The notes under the pieces: generated by a model
Databases searched by the model: none
Told to the model about the DNA's origin: nothing
Seen by the model: only the letters and a program-made list of their open reading frames with translations
Assembly: GCA_024226105.1 (NCBI GenBank)
Contig: JAAELZ010000153.1
Span: 1-8,817 of the forward strand
Source: Pseudomonadota bacterium
GTDB lineage: Bacteria; Pseudomonadota; Gammaproteobacteria; Arenicellales; Poriferihabitantaceae
DNA: 8,817 bases
Reading direction: 5' to 3'
Made by a program: the position numbers and the translations under genes
In this document: one piece after another, positions 1 to 6,907 of the stretch
Layout of the letters: the number at the start of each line of letters is the position of its first letter
Position numbering within the stretch: the first letter of the stretch is position 1

Positions 1-203
1 CGGGACGGGGAATGGAACAGGGCAAACAGGCTCATAGGTAGATGATGCTATCGTGATGGTTTTTTCCAAGGTGTATTGTTAGAAAAACTGGGCTATGATT
101 GCAGGGTGGATGGGTGAAGTGTGCGGGTCAAATATGCTAGACTGCACTTCATGAAAGAGAATATTCCACAACACTATATTGATGGTATCAGGGCACTATT
201 TAC
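1..203. other. Leader region upstream of the RND operon, no solid gene
   Basis: All three forward frames stop within the first 45 bases, so at most the last dozen codons of an upstream gene could be present and I cannot identify one. On the reverse strand an ATG at 35-33 opens an 11-codon stretch that runs off the window edge; it has no visible ribosome binding site and is too short to judge. No divergent TetR- or LysR-type regulator, the usual neighbour of such pumps, is visible. TATGAT at 94-99 and TATGCT at 133-138 resemble -10 boxes, but neither has a -35 box at 16-18 bases, so I call no promoter. The region also holds an inverted repeat and a short leader ORF, listed separately. Confidence 0.6.
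116..150. promoter_or_regulatory. Imperfect inverted repeat upstream of the RND operon (candidate operator or stem-loop)
   Basis: GAAGTG at 116-121 is the reverse complement of CACTTC at 145-150. A second, slightly offset pairing is GTGC (121-124) with GCAC (144-147), extended inward by GTC (127-129) with GAC (140-142) around a 10-base centre. It lies 54-88 bases before the adaptor start, which suits a repressor site or a folded leader. No T-run follows, so it is not an intrinsic terminator. The arms are short and imperfect, so chance is a real alternative. Confidence 0.25.
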
Positions 204-207
204 ATGA
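151..207 (+). other. Short leader ORF (18 codons) overlapping the adaptor start
   Basis: An ATG at 151 opens an 18-codon frame (MKENIPQHYIDGIRALFT) whose TGA stop (205-207) overlaps the adaptor ATG (204-206) as ATGA. This arrangement is typical of translational coupling. The same frame stays open back to a GTG at 121, giving 28 codons, and that GTG is preceded by a G-rich GGGTG. The ATG at 151 has no clear Shine-Dalgarno. It could be a translated leader peptide, a remnant of a lost upstream gene, or chance. No function is recognised. Confidence 0.25.
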
Positions 208-1358
208 GAAAGATATTGTATAAGCACAAACTTGTCTACCTGCTGCTCACCGTTCCTTTTGCATTCCTGGCCGGGTGTGAAAAAGAAGCCGCCGCACCGG
301 AGCACCCGGCGCCGGGTGTCATGGTGACAAAGGCATCAACGCAACTGGTAAAACAAACATCGGAGTTTATCGGCCGAACGATGGCGGTAAATGACGTCCA
401 GTTACGCGCCAGGGTACAGGGTTACCTGCTGGAACGCAATTTCCGGGAAGGTGATAACGTGCAGGTCGGTGATGTCCTGTTTAAGATTGAATCGGACACC
501 TACGAGGCCCAGGTCGCCGCGGCGCAGGGCGATGTCGAACGTGCAGAAGCCGAAGTGGCGCGAACCCAGGATGATCTTGTACGTTATGAAAAGCTGTACA
601 AATCTCAGAATATCAGTGAGCAGGAGATTAGCAAAGCTCGAAACGACAAATTACAGGCGCTGGCTAATTTAACTTCGTCTAAAGCAAACCTGCATCGGGC
701 GCAGACGGATCTTGATAACACGGTTATCCATGCTCCGATTAAAGGGCGAATCGGTCGCTCAATAATATCTGTGGGGAACCTGATCGACCCCGGTGGGGAT
801 CCTCTTGCGAGACTGGTTGAGCTGGATCCTATGTATGTCACCATCAATGTGAGTGAGCGCGTATTAGTGTTGATCAAGGCGAAACAGCTTGAGCTCGGGC
901 TGGCAGAGGACCAGTTACCCAACGTCGAGGTACAACTCAGGTTGCCGGACAATTCGATGTACCCCAGGACCGGTATACTCGATTTCGTTGATAACGTTGT
1001 CAATACCGGCACCGCGACCGTGACTGTCCGAGCAAAATTCCCAAATCCTGATGAACTGCTGATCCCCGGCATGTTTGTGCGTGCGCTGATCGCTCGGGAA
1101 GATGAAACCGAAGCGCTGATGATTCCTGAGCAGGCGATTCAGGAGGATCAGGCAGGTAAGTTTGTGATGATTGTTGACAGCGAAAATGCTGTTGACGTGC
1201 GGCGAATTAAAACCGGCCAGGGTGAAAAAGGCAGGGTTCAAATAATTGACGGGCTACAGGATGGCGAAAGTGTTGTTGTTGAAGGGGTGCAGAAAATACG
1301 CCCCGGTATGACGGTAACCACGCGTGAAGCGCCTTTGCCGTCCCCCGACGGGAACTAG
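204..1358 (+). CDS. RND efflux periplasmic adaptor (membrane fusion) lipoprotein
   Basis: This 384-residue protein is the periplasmic adaptor that bridges an inner-membrane RND pump and an outer-membrane channel (AcrA/MexE-type family). The N-terminus has a basic start (MRKILYKHK), a hydrophobic core and the lipobox FLAGC, with the acylated Cys at residue 25. The first half of the lipoyl domain is at about 62-96 (LRARVQGYL, then REGDNVQVGDVLFKI). A charged, heptad-like helical hairpin runs from about 100 to 170 and would contact the outer-membrane channel. The second lipoyl half follows (TVIHAPIKGRIGR, about 173-186), then the beta-barrel (about 208-300) and membrane-proximal domains. The start at 204 is supported by the immediate signal peptide; the Shine-Dalgarno is modest (AGGG at 190-193, 10 bases away). 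The stop lies 14 bases before the pump gene, so the two form an operon. Substrate cannot be read from the sequence. Confidence 0.95.
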   Translation: MRKILYKHKLVYLLLTVPFAFLAGCEKEAAAPEHPAPGVMVTKASTQLVKQTSEFIGRTMAVNDVQLRARVQGYLLERNFREGDNVQVGDVLFKIESDTYEAQVAAAQGDVERAEAEVARTQDDLVRYEKLYKSQNISEQEISKARNDKLQALANLTSSKANLHRAQTDLDNTVIHAPIKGRIGRSIISVGNLIDPGGDPLARLVELDPMYVTINVSERVLVLIKAKQLELGLAEDQLPNVEVQLRLPDNSMYPRTGILDFVDNVVNTGTATVTVRAKFPNPDELLIPGMFVRALIAREDETEALMIPEQAIQEDQAGKFVMIVDSENAVDVRRIKTGQGEKGRVQIIDGLQDGESVVVEGVQKIRPGMTVTTREAPLPSPDGN

Positions 1359-1372
1359 GGTAGGGCGCTAAC

Positions 1373-4300
1373 ATGTTCAGTTCCTTCTTTATCTCCCGGC
1401 CCAAGTTTGCTTTTGTTATATCCATAGTCATTGTAATTACCGGCCTGGTGGCGATTGTCGCCCTGCCGATAGCACAATACCCTGAATTGACGCCACCGCA
1501 GGTGAATGTCAGTGCCTTTTATCCGGGTGCCGATGCCGAAACGATCGCTGATACGGTTGCCGGACCGCTGGAATCGAAAATAAACGGGGTAGAGGACATG
1601 ATTTATATGTCCTCCAACAGCGCCAATGATGGTTCCTATACCTTGACGGTCAGTTTTGAGGTGGGCTCAGACGAGGATATTAATACCGTTAACGTGCAAA
1701 ACCGGGTGGCGCAGGCAACATCTCAGCTACCCGAAGAAGTGCGCCGGCAAGGGGTAACGACCACCAAGCAATCAACCAATATGCTGATGGTGGTTAACCT
1801 GATTTCACCGGACGAAACCTTTGATTCTCTGTATCTGAACAATTATGCCAGTATTAACCTCACTGATTCACTGGCGCGGATCAATGGTGTAGGTAAGGCA
1901 GCGATCCTCGGTATACAGGATTACAGCATGCGGGTCTGGCTAAACCCGGATCAGCTGACCAGTCTCGGGCTGACAGCAGATGATGTTAATTCTGCTATTC
2001 GTGAGCAGAACGTGCAGGTTGCAGCGGGTAAGATTGGTGCTTCTCCTGCCGTGCCCGGTACGCAGTTTGAATACAACCTGAAAACCCTCGGTCGACTCAG
2101 CAGCCCGGAGGAATTTGGCAATATTGTCGTGCGTGTGGGCGACAACGGTGCGGTCGTTCGCGTACGGGATGTGGCCAGGGTTGAGCTGGGGTCCAAAACC
2201 TATGATTCGAGGGGGGGCTTCAACGGGCAGCCGGCCGTAGTGCTGGCGATATACCAGTTACCGGATGCCAACGCGCTTGATGTAGCCGATGCGGTTATTG
2301 ATGAAATGGAGCGTCTGGCTACAAATTTCCCGGATGATGTGGAATATCATATTGCCTATGATACAACGCGCTTTGTTCGTGCCTCAATTGAAGAAGTGGT
2401 GACAACCCTGCTGATTGCGGTGCTGCTGGTGATACTGGTGGTTTTTTTGTTTATTCAGGACTGGCGATCAACCATTATTCCTTCAATCGCGATTCCCGTT
2501 TCCCTGATTGGAACCTTTGGCGGTTTGCTGGCTCTGGGGTACTCGCTCAATATGATTACCCTGTTTGGCCTGATACTGGCGATCGGTATTGTGGTCGATG
2601 ATGCGATTATCGTGGTGGAAAATACTCAGCGGCACATGGCGAGCGGGCTGGACCCGGTTGCTGCCACGCGTCTGGCAATGAAAGAAATTACCGGGGCGGT
2701 GGTGGCGACCACACTGGTTCTTCTTGCCGTATTTGTGCCCCTGGCATTTATACCGGGCCTGACGGGTGAGTTATACCGGCAGTTTTCGGTAACGATTTCA
2801 ATTGCGGTGTTTATCTCCTCGATTAATGCTCTGACACTTAGCCCGGCACTGTGTGCATCGTTCCTGAAACCGGGTAGTGGCGGATTGTCGCAAAGCGGTT
2901 TTTTTGGCCGTTTTAACCGGGGGTTTGACAAAACCACCCGGGGTTACCAGGGGCTCATCGCCGGTTTGTTAAAGCGTAGCGGGCGGGTGATGCTGCTGTT
3001 CCTCGTCATGGTTGTGATGATGGTGTTTTTGTTTATGCGCCTGCCGGGCGGCTTTGTTCCCCAGGAGGATCAGGGTGCCTTTATGATTGATATTCAGCTT
3101 CCTCAGGGCGCCTCGATGGAACGTACCGAGCGGGTAATGGCGAAAGTGGAGAAACTCGTGGCGGCAACGCCGGGCGTTGCTGATTATATTACGGTCGCGG
3201 GCTACAGCATGATCAAGCAGGGCGTTGCCTCCAATGCGGGCATGGTAATACTGGTGCTGGATGACTGGTCAGAGCGTCAATCGCCGGAACTGGAAGAAGC
3301 CTATATGGTGGCGAGCTTGCGGGGCCAGTTGTCGGCGTTTACCTCGGCCAATATTTTTCCATTTCAGGTGCCTTCAATACCGGGCCTGGGAACCACCGGG
3401 GGGTTTGAATATTTGTTGCAGTCAACAACCAGTGCCTCTCCACAGAATATGGCGGGGGTAATGGGGGGGCTGGTGATGGCCGCTAATCAGGCACCTGAGC
3501 TCAATGCCGTGTTCAGCAGTTTCAGTGCATCCTTGCCGCAGATATTTCTGGATATCGACCGGGATAAAGCCAAAGTGCTGGGTATCCCCCTGACCAGTAT
3601 TTTCAGTACGCTATCGAGTACCATGGGCAGCGCCTACGTTAACGATTTTAATCGTTTTGGAAAAACCTATCAGGTGATGATCCAGGCAGAAGCGGAAAAC
3701 AGAAATAGTATCGAAGATATCAATAATCTGTACGTGGAAAGTAACACGGGTGAGATGGTGCCCCTGCGTACCCTGCTCACTTCTCGTACGATTCTGGGGC
3801 CGGATGTCATTACGCGCTACAATATTTATCGTTCGATCGTGGTGAACGGCTCACCAGCGGCCGGGTATAGTTCCGGTCAATCGATAGAAGCCATGAGCAG
3901 GGTATCTGACGAGACACTGCCGGATGGTTACACCTTTGCCTGGACAGGCCAGGCCTATCAGGAATTGTTGGCAGGCGACCAGACGATCTATATTTTCTCA
4001 CTAGCGCTCATCTTTGTGTTCCTTTTTCTGGTTGCCCAATATGAAAGTTGGACAATACCGGTTTCCGTTTTGATGTCAGTGCCGCTGGCCATACTCGGGG
4101 CGGCTTTTGCACAAGGGCTGGTCGGGCTGCAGAACGATATTTATATGCAGGTCGGTATCGTGCTGTTAATGGGTATGGCGACCAAAAACGCGATACTGAT
4201 CGTTGAATTTGCCAAGGAATTGCGGGAACAGAAAAAGCTTGCGCTTATCGATGCGGCGATTGAAGCTGCACACCTGAGGTTCAGGGCGGTGTTGATGACG

Positions 4301-4522
4301 GCCTTTTCATTTATTCTTGGTGTGCTTCCTCTGGTTGTTGCAACGGGCGCGGGCGCTGCCAGCCGTCGTTCGCTTGGAACGGCTGTGTTTGGCGGGATGG
4401 TGGCGGCGGCTATTTTTGTACCTTTATTTGTACCGGTGTTTTTTAAGGTAATGCAGGCTATGCGTGAGAAATTTCACGGCACCAGTGACAGCCCGGAAAC
4501 TGTTGAAACTAACGAGGCCTGA
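1373..4522 (+). CDS. RND multidrug efflux pump, HAE1 family (AcrB/MexF-type)
   Basis: This is the inner-membrane, proton-driven pump of a tripartite efflux system. At 1049 residues it has the usual full length of AcrB. The first helix is at about 10-30 (ISRPKFAFVISIVIVITGL), followed by the first large periplasmic loop (about 31-338). Helices 2-6 fall at about 340-495, the second loop at about 560-870, and helices 8-12 at about 872-1026. The proton-relay residues are present: the Asp pair in VVDDAI (409-410, helix 4) and Lys938 in GMATKNA (helix 10). A glycine-rich switch-loop-like segment (PGLGTTGGFEY) is at about 670-680. TAGGG at 1361-1365 lies 7 bases before the ATG. No frameshift or truncation is seen. 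The loops resemble MexF/OqxB-type pumps more than AcrB to my eye, but that is a recollection, not a computed result. No outer-membrane channel gene follows, so a TolC/OprM-like partner from elsewhere is inferred. Confidence 0.96.
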   Translation: MFSSFFISRPKFAFVISIVIVITGLVAIVALPIAQYPELTPPQVNVSAFYPGADAETIADTVAGPLESKINGVEDMIYMSSNSANDGSYTLTVSFEVGSDEDINTVNVQNRVAQATSQLPEEVRRQGVTTTKQSTNMLMVVNLISPDETFDSLYLNNYASINLTDSLARINGVGKAAILGIQDYSMRVWLNPDQLTSLGLTADDVNSAIREQNVQVAAGKIGASPAVPGTQFEYNLKTLGRLSSPEEFGNIVVRVGDNGAVVRVRDVARVELGSKTYDSRGGFNGQPAVVLAIYQLPDANALDVADAVIDEMERLATNFPDDVEYHIAYDTTRFVRASIEEVVTTLLIAVLLVILVVFLFIQDWRSTIIPSIAIPVSLIGTFGGLLALGYSLNMITLFGLILAIGIVVDDAIIVVENTQRHMASGLDPVAATRLAMKEITGAVVATTLVLLAVFVPLAFIPGLTGELYRQFSVTISIAVFISSINALTLSPALCASFLKPGSGGLSQSGFFGRFNRGFDKTTRGYQGLIAGLLKRSGRVMLLFLVMVVMMVFLFMRLPGGFVPQEDQGAFMIDIQLPQGASMERTERVMAKVEKLVAATPGVADYITVAGYSMIKQGVASNAGMVILVLDDWSERQSPELEEAYMVASLRGQLSAFTSANIFPFQVPSIPGLGTTGGFEYLLQSTTSASPQNMAGVMGGLVMAANQAPELNAVFSSFSASLPQIFLDIDRDKAKVLGIPLTSIFSTLSSTMGSAYVNDFNRFGKTYQVMIQAEAENRNSIEDINNLYVESNTGEMVPLRTLLTSRTILGPDVITRYNIYRSIVVNGSPAAGYSSGQSIEAMSRVSDETLPDGYTFAWTGQAYQELLAGDQTIYIFSLALIFVFLFLVAQYESWTIPVSVLMSVPLAILGAAFAQGLVGLQNDIYMQVGIVLLMGMATKNAILIVEFAKELREQKKLALIDAAIEAAHLRFRAVLMTAFSFILGVLPLVVATGAGAASRRSLGTAVFGGMVAAAIFVPLFVPVFFKVMQAMREKFHGTSDSPETVETNEA

Positions 4523-4527
4523 TTCCC

Positions 4528-4558
4528 GTAGGATGCTGCTGAGCCTGCGAAGCGCATC
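4528..4558 (+). repeat. REP-like GTAG palindrome, copy 1
   Basis: The element starts with GTAG (4528-4531), the head typical of REP elements handled by RAYT (REP-associated tyrosine) transposases. A hairpin follows: GATGC (4532-4536) pairs with GCATC (4554-4558), T4537 bulges, GCT (4538-4540) pairs with AGC (4551-4553), and the loop is 4541-4550. It begins 5 bases after the pump stop codon. It shares its head and its right arm (GCG-A/T-AGCGCAT) with copy 2 at 5144-5173, in the same orientation. No T-run follows, so it is not a classical terminator, although the hairpin could slow read-through or protect the pump mRNA 3' end. Membership in a genome-wide family is inferred. Confidence 0.55.
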
Positions 4559-4595
4559 GCCTTCAAGCTACATAGAATATGTTTAAAACTGCAAC

Positions 4596-4601
4596 AGAGG
4601 A
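4596..4601 (+). promoter_or_regulatory. Strong ribosome binding site for the hdeD-family gene
   Basis: AGAGGA lies 6 bases upstream of the ATG at 4608, followed by an A-rich spacer. This is the best Shine-Dalgarno among the + strand genes before the end of the window and fixes the start. TAGAAT at 4573-4578 could be a -10 box, but I see no -35 partner, so an own promoter is uncertain. Confidence 0.6.
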
Positions 4602-4607
4602 CAAAAA

Positions 4608-5126
4608 ATGAATGATCTAACAAAAACATCCAAAAATATCAAAATATGGGGCTGGGTAGTTCTAATTGCAGGAATTTTTTCTCTGCTTGCGCCCCTGGCT
4701 TCCGGTGTAGCCATCTCAATGCTGGTCGGTGTGCTGTTGGCGGTTGCCGGCATTACGCGGCTGATTGAAGCCTTTCAGGGCGGTGGCTTCTGGTCCGGCC
4801 TGTTTGGCTTGATGTATACGGTTGCGGGGTTTACGGTTATGGGGCGTCCTCTGCTGGGCCTGGCAACCTTGACCCTGGTTCTGGCGATATATTTTCTCGC
4901 CGTGGGTATTTCTGAAATTATTGCGGCATTTCAAATTCGCCCGGTGCCGGGATGGGGTTTTTTACTGTTCAGCGGAATCATTTCAATCGTACTGGGCATG
5001 ATGATCTGGAATCAATGGCCGTTGTCAGGCCGCTGGGCGGTGGGTGTGCTGGTCGGTGTTCAACTGATGTTCTCCGGCATTACCATGATCACGCTAGGTT
5101 CAGCGCTTAAACAAACCGCCGATTAA
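4608..5126 (+). CDS. HdeD/DUF308-family inner-membrane protein
   Basis: This 172-residue protein is almost entirely hydrophobic, with six predicted helices at about 14-31, 34-55, 60-79, 83-106, 115-133 and 140-165. The repeated pattern of small residues with Gly and Pro (WGWVVLIAGIFSLLAPLASG, then GWGFLLFSGIISIVLGMMIW) is the duplicated three-helix layout of the HdeD (DUF308) family, and the length is normal for it. HdeD of Escherichia coli is an inner-membrane protein tied to acid resistance at high cell density; its biochemical role is not settled. The gene follows the RND pump by 85 bases on the same strand and may be co-transcribed with it. REP-like palindromes sit on both sides. Assignment to the family is solid; involvement in acid stress here is only inference. 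Confidence 0.85.
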   Translation: MNDLTKTSKNIKIWGWVVLIAGIFSLLAPLASGVAISMLVGVLLAVAGITRLIEAFQGGGFWSGLFGLMYTVAGFTVMGRPLLGLATLTLVLAIYFLAVGISEIIAAFQIRPVPGWGFLLFSGIISIVLGMMIWNQWPLSGRWAVGVLVGVQLMFSGITMITLGSALKQTAD

Positions 5127-5143
5127 CTGTTTATACTATTTTT

Positions 5144-5173
5144 GTAGGGTGTGACAAGCGTAGCGCATTCACC
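5144..5173 (+). repeat. REP-like GTAG palindrome, copy 2
   Basis: GTAG (5144-5147) heads an imperfect hairpin. GGTG (5148-5151) can pair with CACC (5170-5173), or alternatively GTGA (5151-5154) with TCAC (5169-5172). An inner stem pairs GCG (5158-5160) with CGC (5164-5166) across a TAG triloop. It matches copy 1 in its head and in GCG-T-AGCGCAT. It lies in the 54-base gap between the converging hdeD-family and mltF-like genes, where it may act as a shared, weak bidirectional transcription barrier. Neither strand has a proper T-run after it. Confidence 0.5.
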
Positions 5174-5180
5174 ATAAGTA

Positions 5181-6653
5181 TCATTCCAGTGATTCACTCA
5201 GCTTGGTTTTAGCAGCGCCACGCTCTTCGATACGCTTCGTCAATAGAGTGTAAGCGATGTAATATTTATAGATATTAGCAACGTATTGTACCGTCTCACG
5301 CCCGACTTTTTTAGCCACGATATGTTCAAGGTTGCCAAACCACACATTTGGATCAAGGCCGCGTTCGGCAGTTTCTTTACGCAGTTTGGATATTTTCCCG
5401 GGGCCGGCGTTGTATGCGGCAAACGAAAGCAGTGTCTGGTTCAGCTTATCTATATTCGGGTTGGAGAAATACCGGTTGCGTAGAAACCGGAGATACTTGG
5501 TGCCGGCATGAATATTGTTTTCCAGTATTTCAATTTTGGGGATGTTTACATTTTTATCAGCTGCGGTTGAGGGTAACAATTGCATGATGCCTATCGCGCC
5601 GGTATGGCTACGCGCACTTTGGTCGAGCCCGGATTCCTGAAAGGCGAGCGCGACAATCATCAGCCAGTCGAAATCATACTGGCCAGCGTAATTTTGAAAA
5701 AGCTCAGTAGTACTGTGAAATTGCTTTAACTCAGAATCACCCAGTGAGTTTTTCACCCACTTGTTATCGCGTAAATAACGATTCAGGATCATATTACCGT
5801 GCAGAGTTCCCTTCTTGTTATCCTTTACGAACTCATTGAGTACCCTGGTAAGCGTTGGGCTGTCTTTGCGAATAGCCCAGGCAATTGACCCGCCGACCGT
5901 AATCGCGATGTCTTCGTGCACCTTAATCTGGTCGAAAACAGTGCTCCAGAACTGGGCTTTGTGATTGTCCACAATGATCATCGGCAACAGGCCTGCGTTT
6001 ACCATTTCCAGCAGGTCGCTATCTTCCAGAAATTCTTCGGTCAGCGTAAGCTCTACCGGTGCCAGGCCATTTTCTTCAAGCTGAATGTTCAGTTTGGTCA
6101 AACTCGTATAGTAACTACTGGATTGACGCACATGAATTTCTTTGCCCGCCAGCTCTGCCAGCGAGTTGATTTCAGGAGCGCTGGGCCCGCTTACCAGCAC
6201 TTCCTTTATATCTTTAAGAAACGGGTCAGTGAAATCGACCTGCTCAAGTCGTTCGGGCGTGATAGTAAGATTTGCGCTCGCAATATCGCCCCGGCCTTCG
6301 AGCAGGGCAGGGATTAATTCTTCCCGGGTAACAGGCAAAAATACAATGTTCATTTTGCGGGTTTTGAGCTTGTATTTTTTGTTGACAAAATCTTCAAAAT
6401 TTCGAAAACCGTCAACCGTTGTGCCTTGTTGTTTTGGCCCGTCGAGGAAATACAGGAGCTTGTTATAAACAACCAGTACTCTGATTTCCCGGCGTTCGAG
6501 CATATCTTCAAAGTCGCCCGTCCAGGCCTCCAGCTGGTTTTCAAGCGCACTGGCATGAAGGGGCCAGAGGCTGCCAAAAAACAAAAAACAAAGAATGAGC
6601 AGGCGGCTGGTGACGGAATGCTTTAAGCCTTGCCCGGATACTAGATGGGTCAT
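5181..6653 (-). CDS. mltF: MltF-like membrane-bound lytic transglycosylase (solute-binding module plus SLT domain)
   Basis: The protein cleaves peptidoglycan glycan strands non-hydrolytically in the periplasm. With the start at 6653 it has 490 residues. A Sec signal peptide covers about 1-36, ending LHASA before LENQ, with no lipobox. A family-3 solute-binding module follows at about 55-300, carrying TITPERLEQVDFTDPF at about 129-144. The family-1 transglycosylase domain is at about 325-460, with catalytic Glu340 in AFQES, GIMQL at 355-359 and AAYNAGPG at 412-419. This order is that of MltF (518 residues in E. coli), whose binding module is known to regulate the lytic domain. The frame stays open to ATGs at 6701 and 6740, but the extra residues do not look like a signal peptide and would bury it. 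No start has a good Shine-Dalgarno, so 6653 rests on the signal peptide. It converges on the hdeD-family gene and diverges from the clsC-like gene. Confidence 0.9.
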   Translation of the reverse strand: MTHLVSGQGLKHSVTSRLLILCFLFFGSLWPLHASALENQLEAWTGDFEDMLERREIRVLVVYNKLLYFLDGPKQQGTTVDGFRNFEDFVNKKYKLKTRKMNIVFLPVTREELIPALLEGRGDIASANLTITPERLEQVDFTDPFLKDIKEVLVSGPSAPEINSLAELAGKEIHVRQSSSYYTSLTKLNIQLEENGLAPVELTLTEEFLEDSDLLEMVNAGLLPMIIVDNHKAQFWSTVFDQIKVHEDIAITVGGSIAWAIRKDSPTLTRVLNEFVKDNKKGTLHGNMILNRYLRDNKWVKNSLGDSELKQFHSTTELFQNYAGQYDFDWLMIVALAFQESGLDQSARSHTGAIGIMQLLPSTAADKNVNIPKIEILENNIHAGTKYLRFLRNRYFSNPNIDKLNQTLLSFAAYNAGPGKISKLRKETAERGLDPNVWFGNLEHIVAKKVGRETVQYVANIYKYYIAYTLLTKRIEERGAAKTKLSESLE

Positions 6654-6720
6654 TTTTATTAAGGCAGCGTCTCCAGGTGTTATGTGTACAGGGCAGATCA
6701 TTTTAGCAATAACCAACAAA

Positions 6721-6756
6721 TTAAGCGAATAAATCAGCATCGCGAGTGTCTTTCAT
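6721..6756 (-). other. Short ORF (11 codons) with strong Shine-Dalgarno in the mltF leader
   Basis: Reading the reverse strand, AGAGGGAG is followed 4 bases later by an ATG (6756-6754) that opens MKDTRDADLFA and stops at TAA (6723-6721). This is the best ribosome binding site in the intergenic region, yet its frame differs from mltF and it stops 67 bases before the likely mltF start. It could be a regulatory leader peptide. It could also be the true start site of a gene whose frame has shifted, or chance. No function is recognised. Confidence 0.3.
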
Positions 6757-6803
6757 CAAGCTCCCTCTAGCGAAATCACCCGCCAGAATTGGTGCAACTC
6801 AAC

Positions 6804-6809
6804 TATAAT
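6804..6809 (+). promoter_or_regulatory. Candidate -10 box for the clsC-like operon
   Basis: TATAAT matches the sigma-70 -10 consensus exactly. No recognisable -35 hexamer sits 16-18 bases upstream, and there is no extended TG motif. TTGGTG at 6789-6794 is too close, with 9 bases between. If used, transcription would begin near 6816, leaving a leader of about 90 bases to the TTG start at 6908 or about 14 bases to GTG 6830. Confidence 0.3.
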
Positions 6810-6895
6810 GAGGCCAAATATTTGAAACTGTGCGTATGAACCCGTCAAGAAACAGGAAGCATATAAATAAGTTTGGCCCCATGTTCCGCTCCTGC

Positions 6896-6902
6896 AAGGG
6901 TG
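6896..6902 (+). promoter_or_regulatory. Ribosome binding site deciding the clsC-like start
   Basis: AAGGGTG lies just upstream of a TTG at 6908-6910; AAGGG ends 7 bases before it. None of the longer candidates (GTG 6830, ATG 6836, ATG 6881) has an equally placed site. Starting here gives a 23-residue lipoprotein signal peptide, the usual size. Confidence 0.5.
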
Positions 6903-6907
6903 AAAAT

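Larger units (their letters stand above)
6654..6907. other. Divergent intergenic region between mltF-like and clsC-like genes
   Basis: These 254 bases hold the expression signals for two divergent envelope genes, if the short starts are right. Visible items are a short reverse-strand ORF with a strong Shine-Dalgarno (6721-6756), a consensus TATAAT on the + strand (6804-6809), and AAGGG (6896-6900) before the likely TTG start of the clsC-like gene. In-frame extensions of both genes reach into the region: reverse ATGs at 6701 and 6740, and forward GTG 6830, ATG 6836 and ATG 6881. No tRNA, riboswitch or long inverted repeat is seen. Confidence 0.5.

Noticed and set aside
1..35. Possible divergent gene starting at ATG 35-33 on the reverse strand
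   Set aside because: Only 11 codons before the edge and no ribosome binding site, so it cannot be supported.
605..1072. Reverse-strand ORF of 155 codons inside the adaptor gene
   Set aside because: It is fully covered by the clearly recognised adaptor frame; the translation has a Ser/Arg/Leu-rich shadow composition and no domain.
2626..2937. Reverse-strand ORF of 103 codons inside the pump gene
   Set aside because: It lies opposite conserved transmembrane-coding sequence of the pump and shows no recognisable motif.
5127..5180. Bidirectional intrinsic terminator between the converging genes
   Set aside because: The only hairpin is the REP-like palindrome, and neither strand has a T-run directly after it.
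5916..6317. Forward ORF of 133 codons opposite the mltF-like gene
   Set aside because: The reverse frame carries a coherent two-domain protein; the forward translation has no motif or upstream Shine-Dalgarno.
6741..6830. Sigma-70 promoter for mltF on the reverse strand
   Set aside because: TTGCAC is present as a possible -35, but the hexamer 17 bases later (TTCGCT) is a poor -10.
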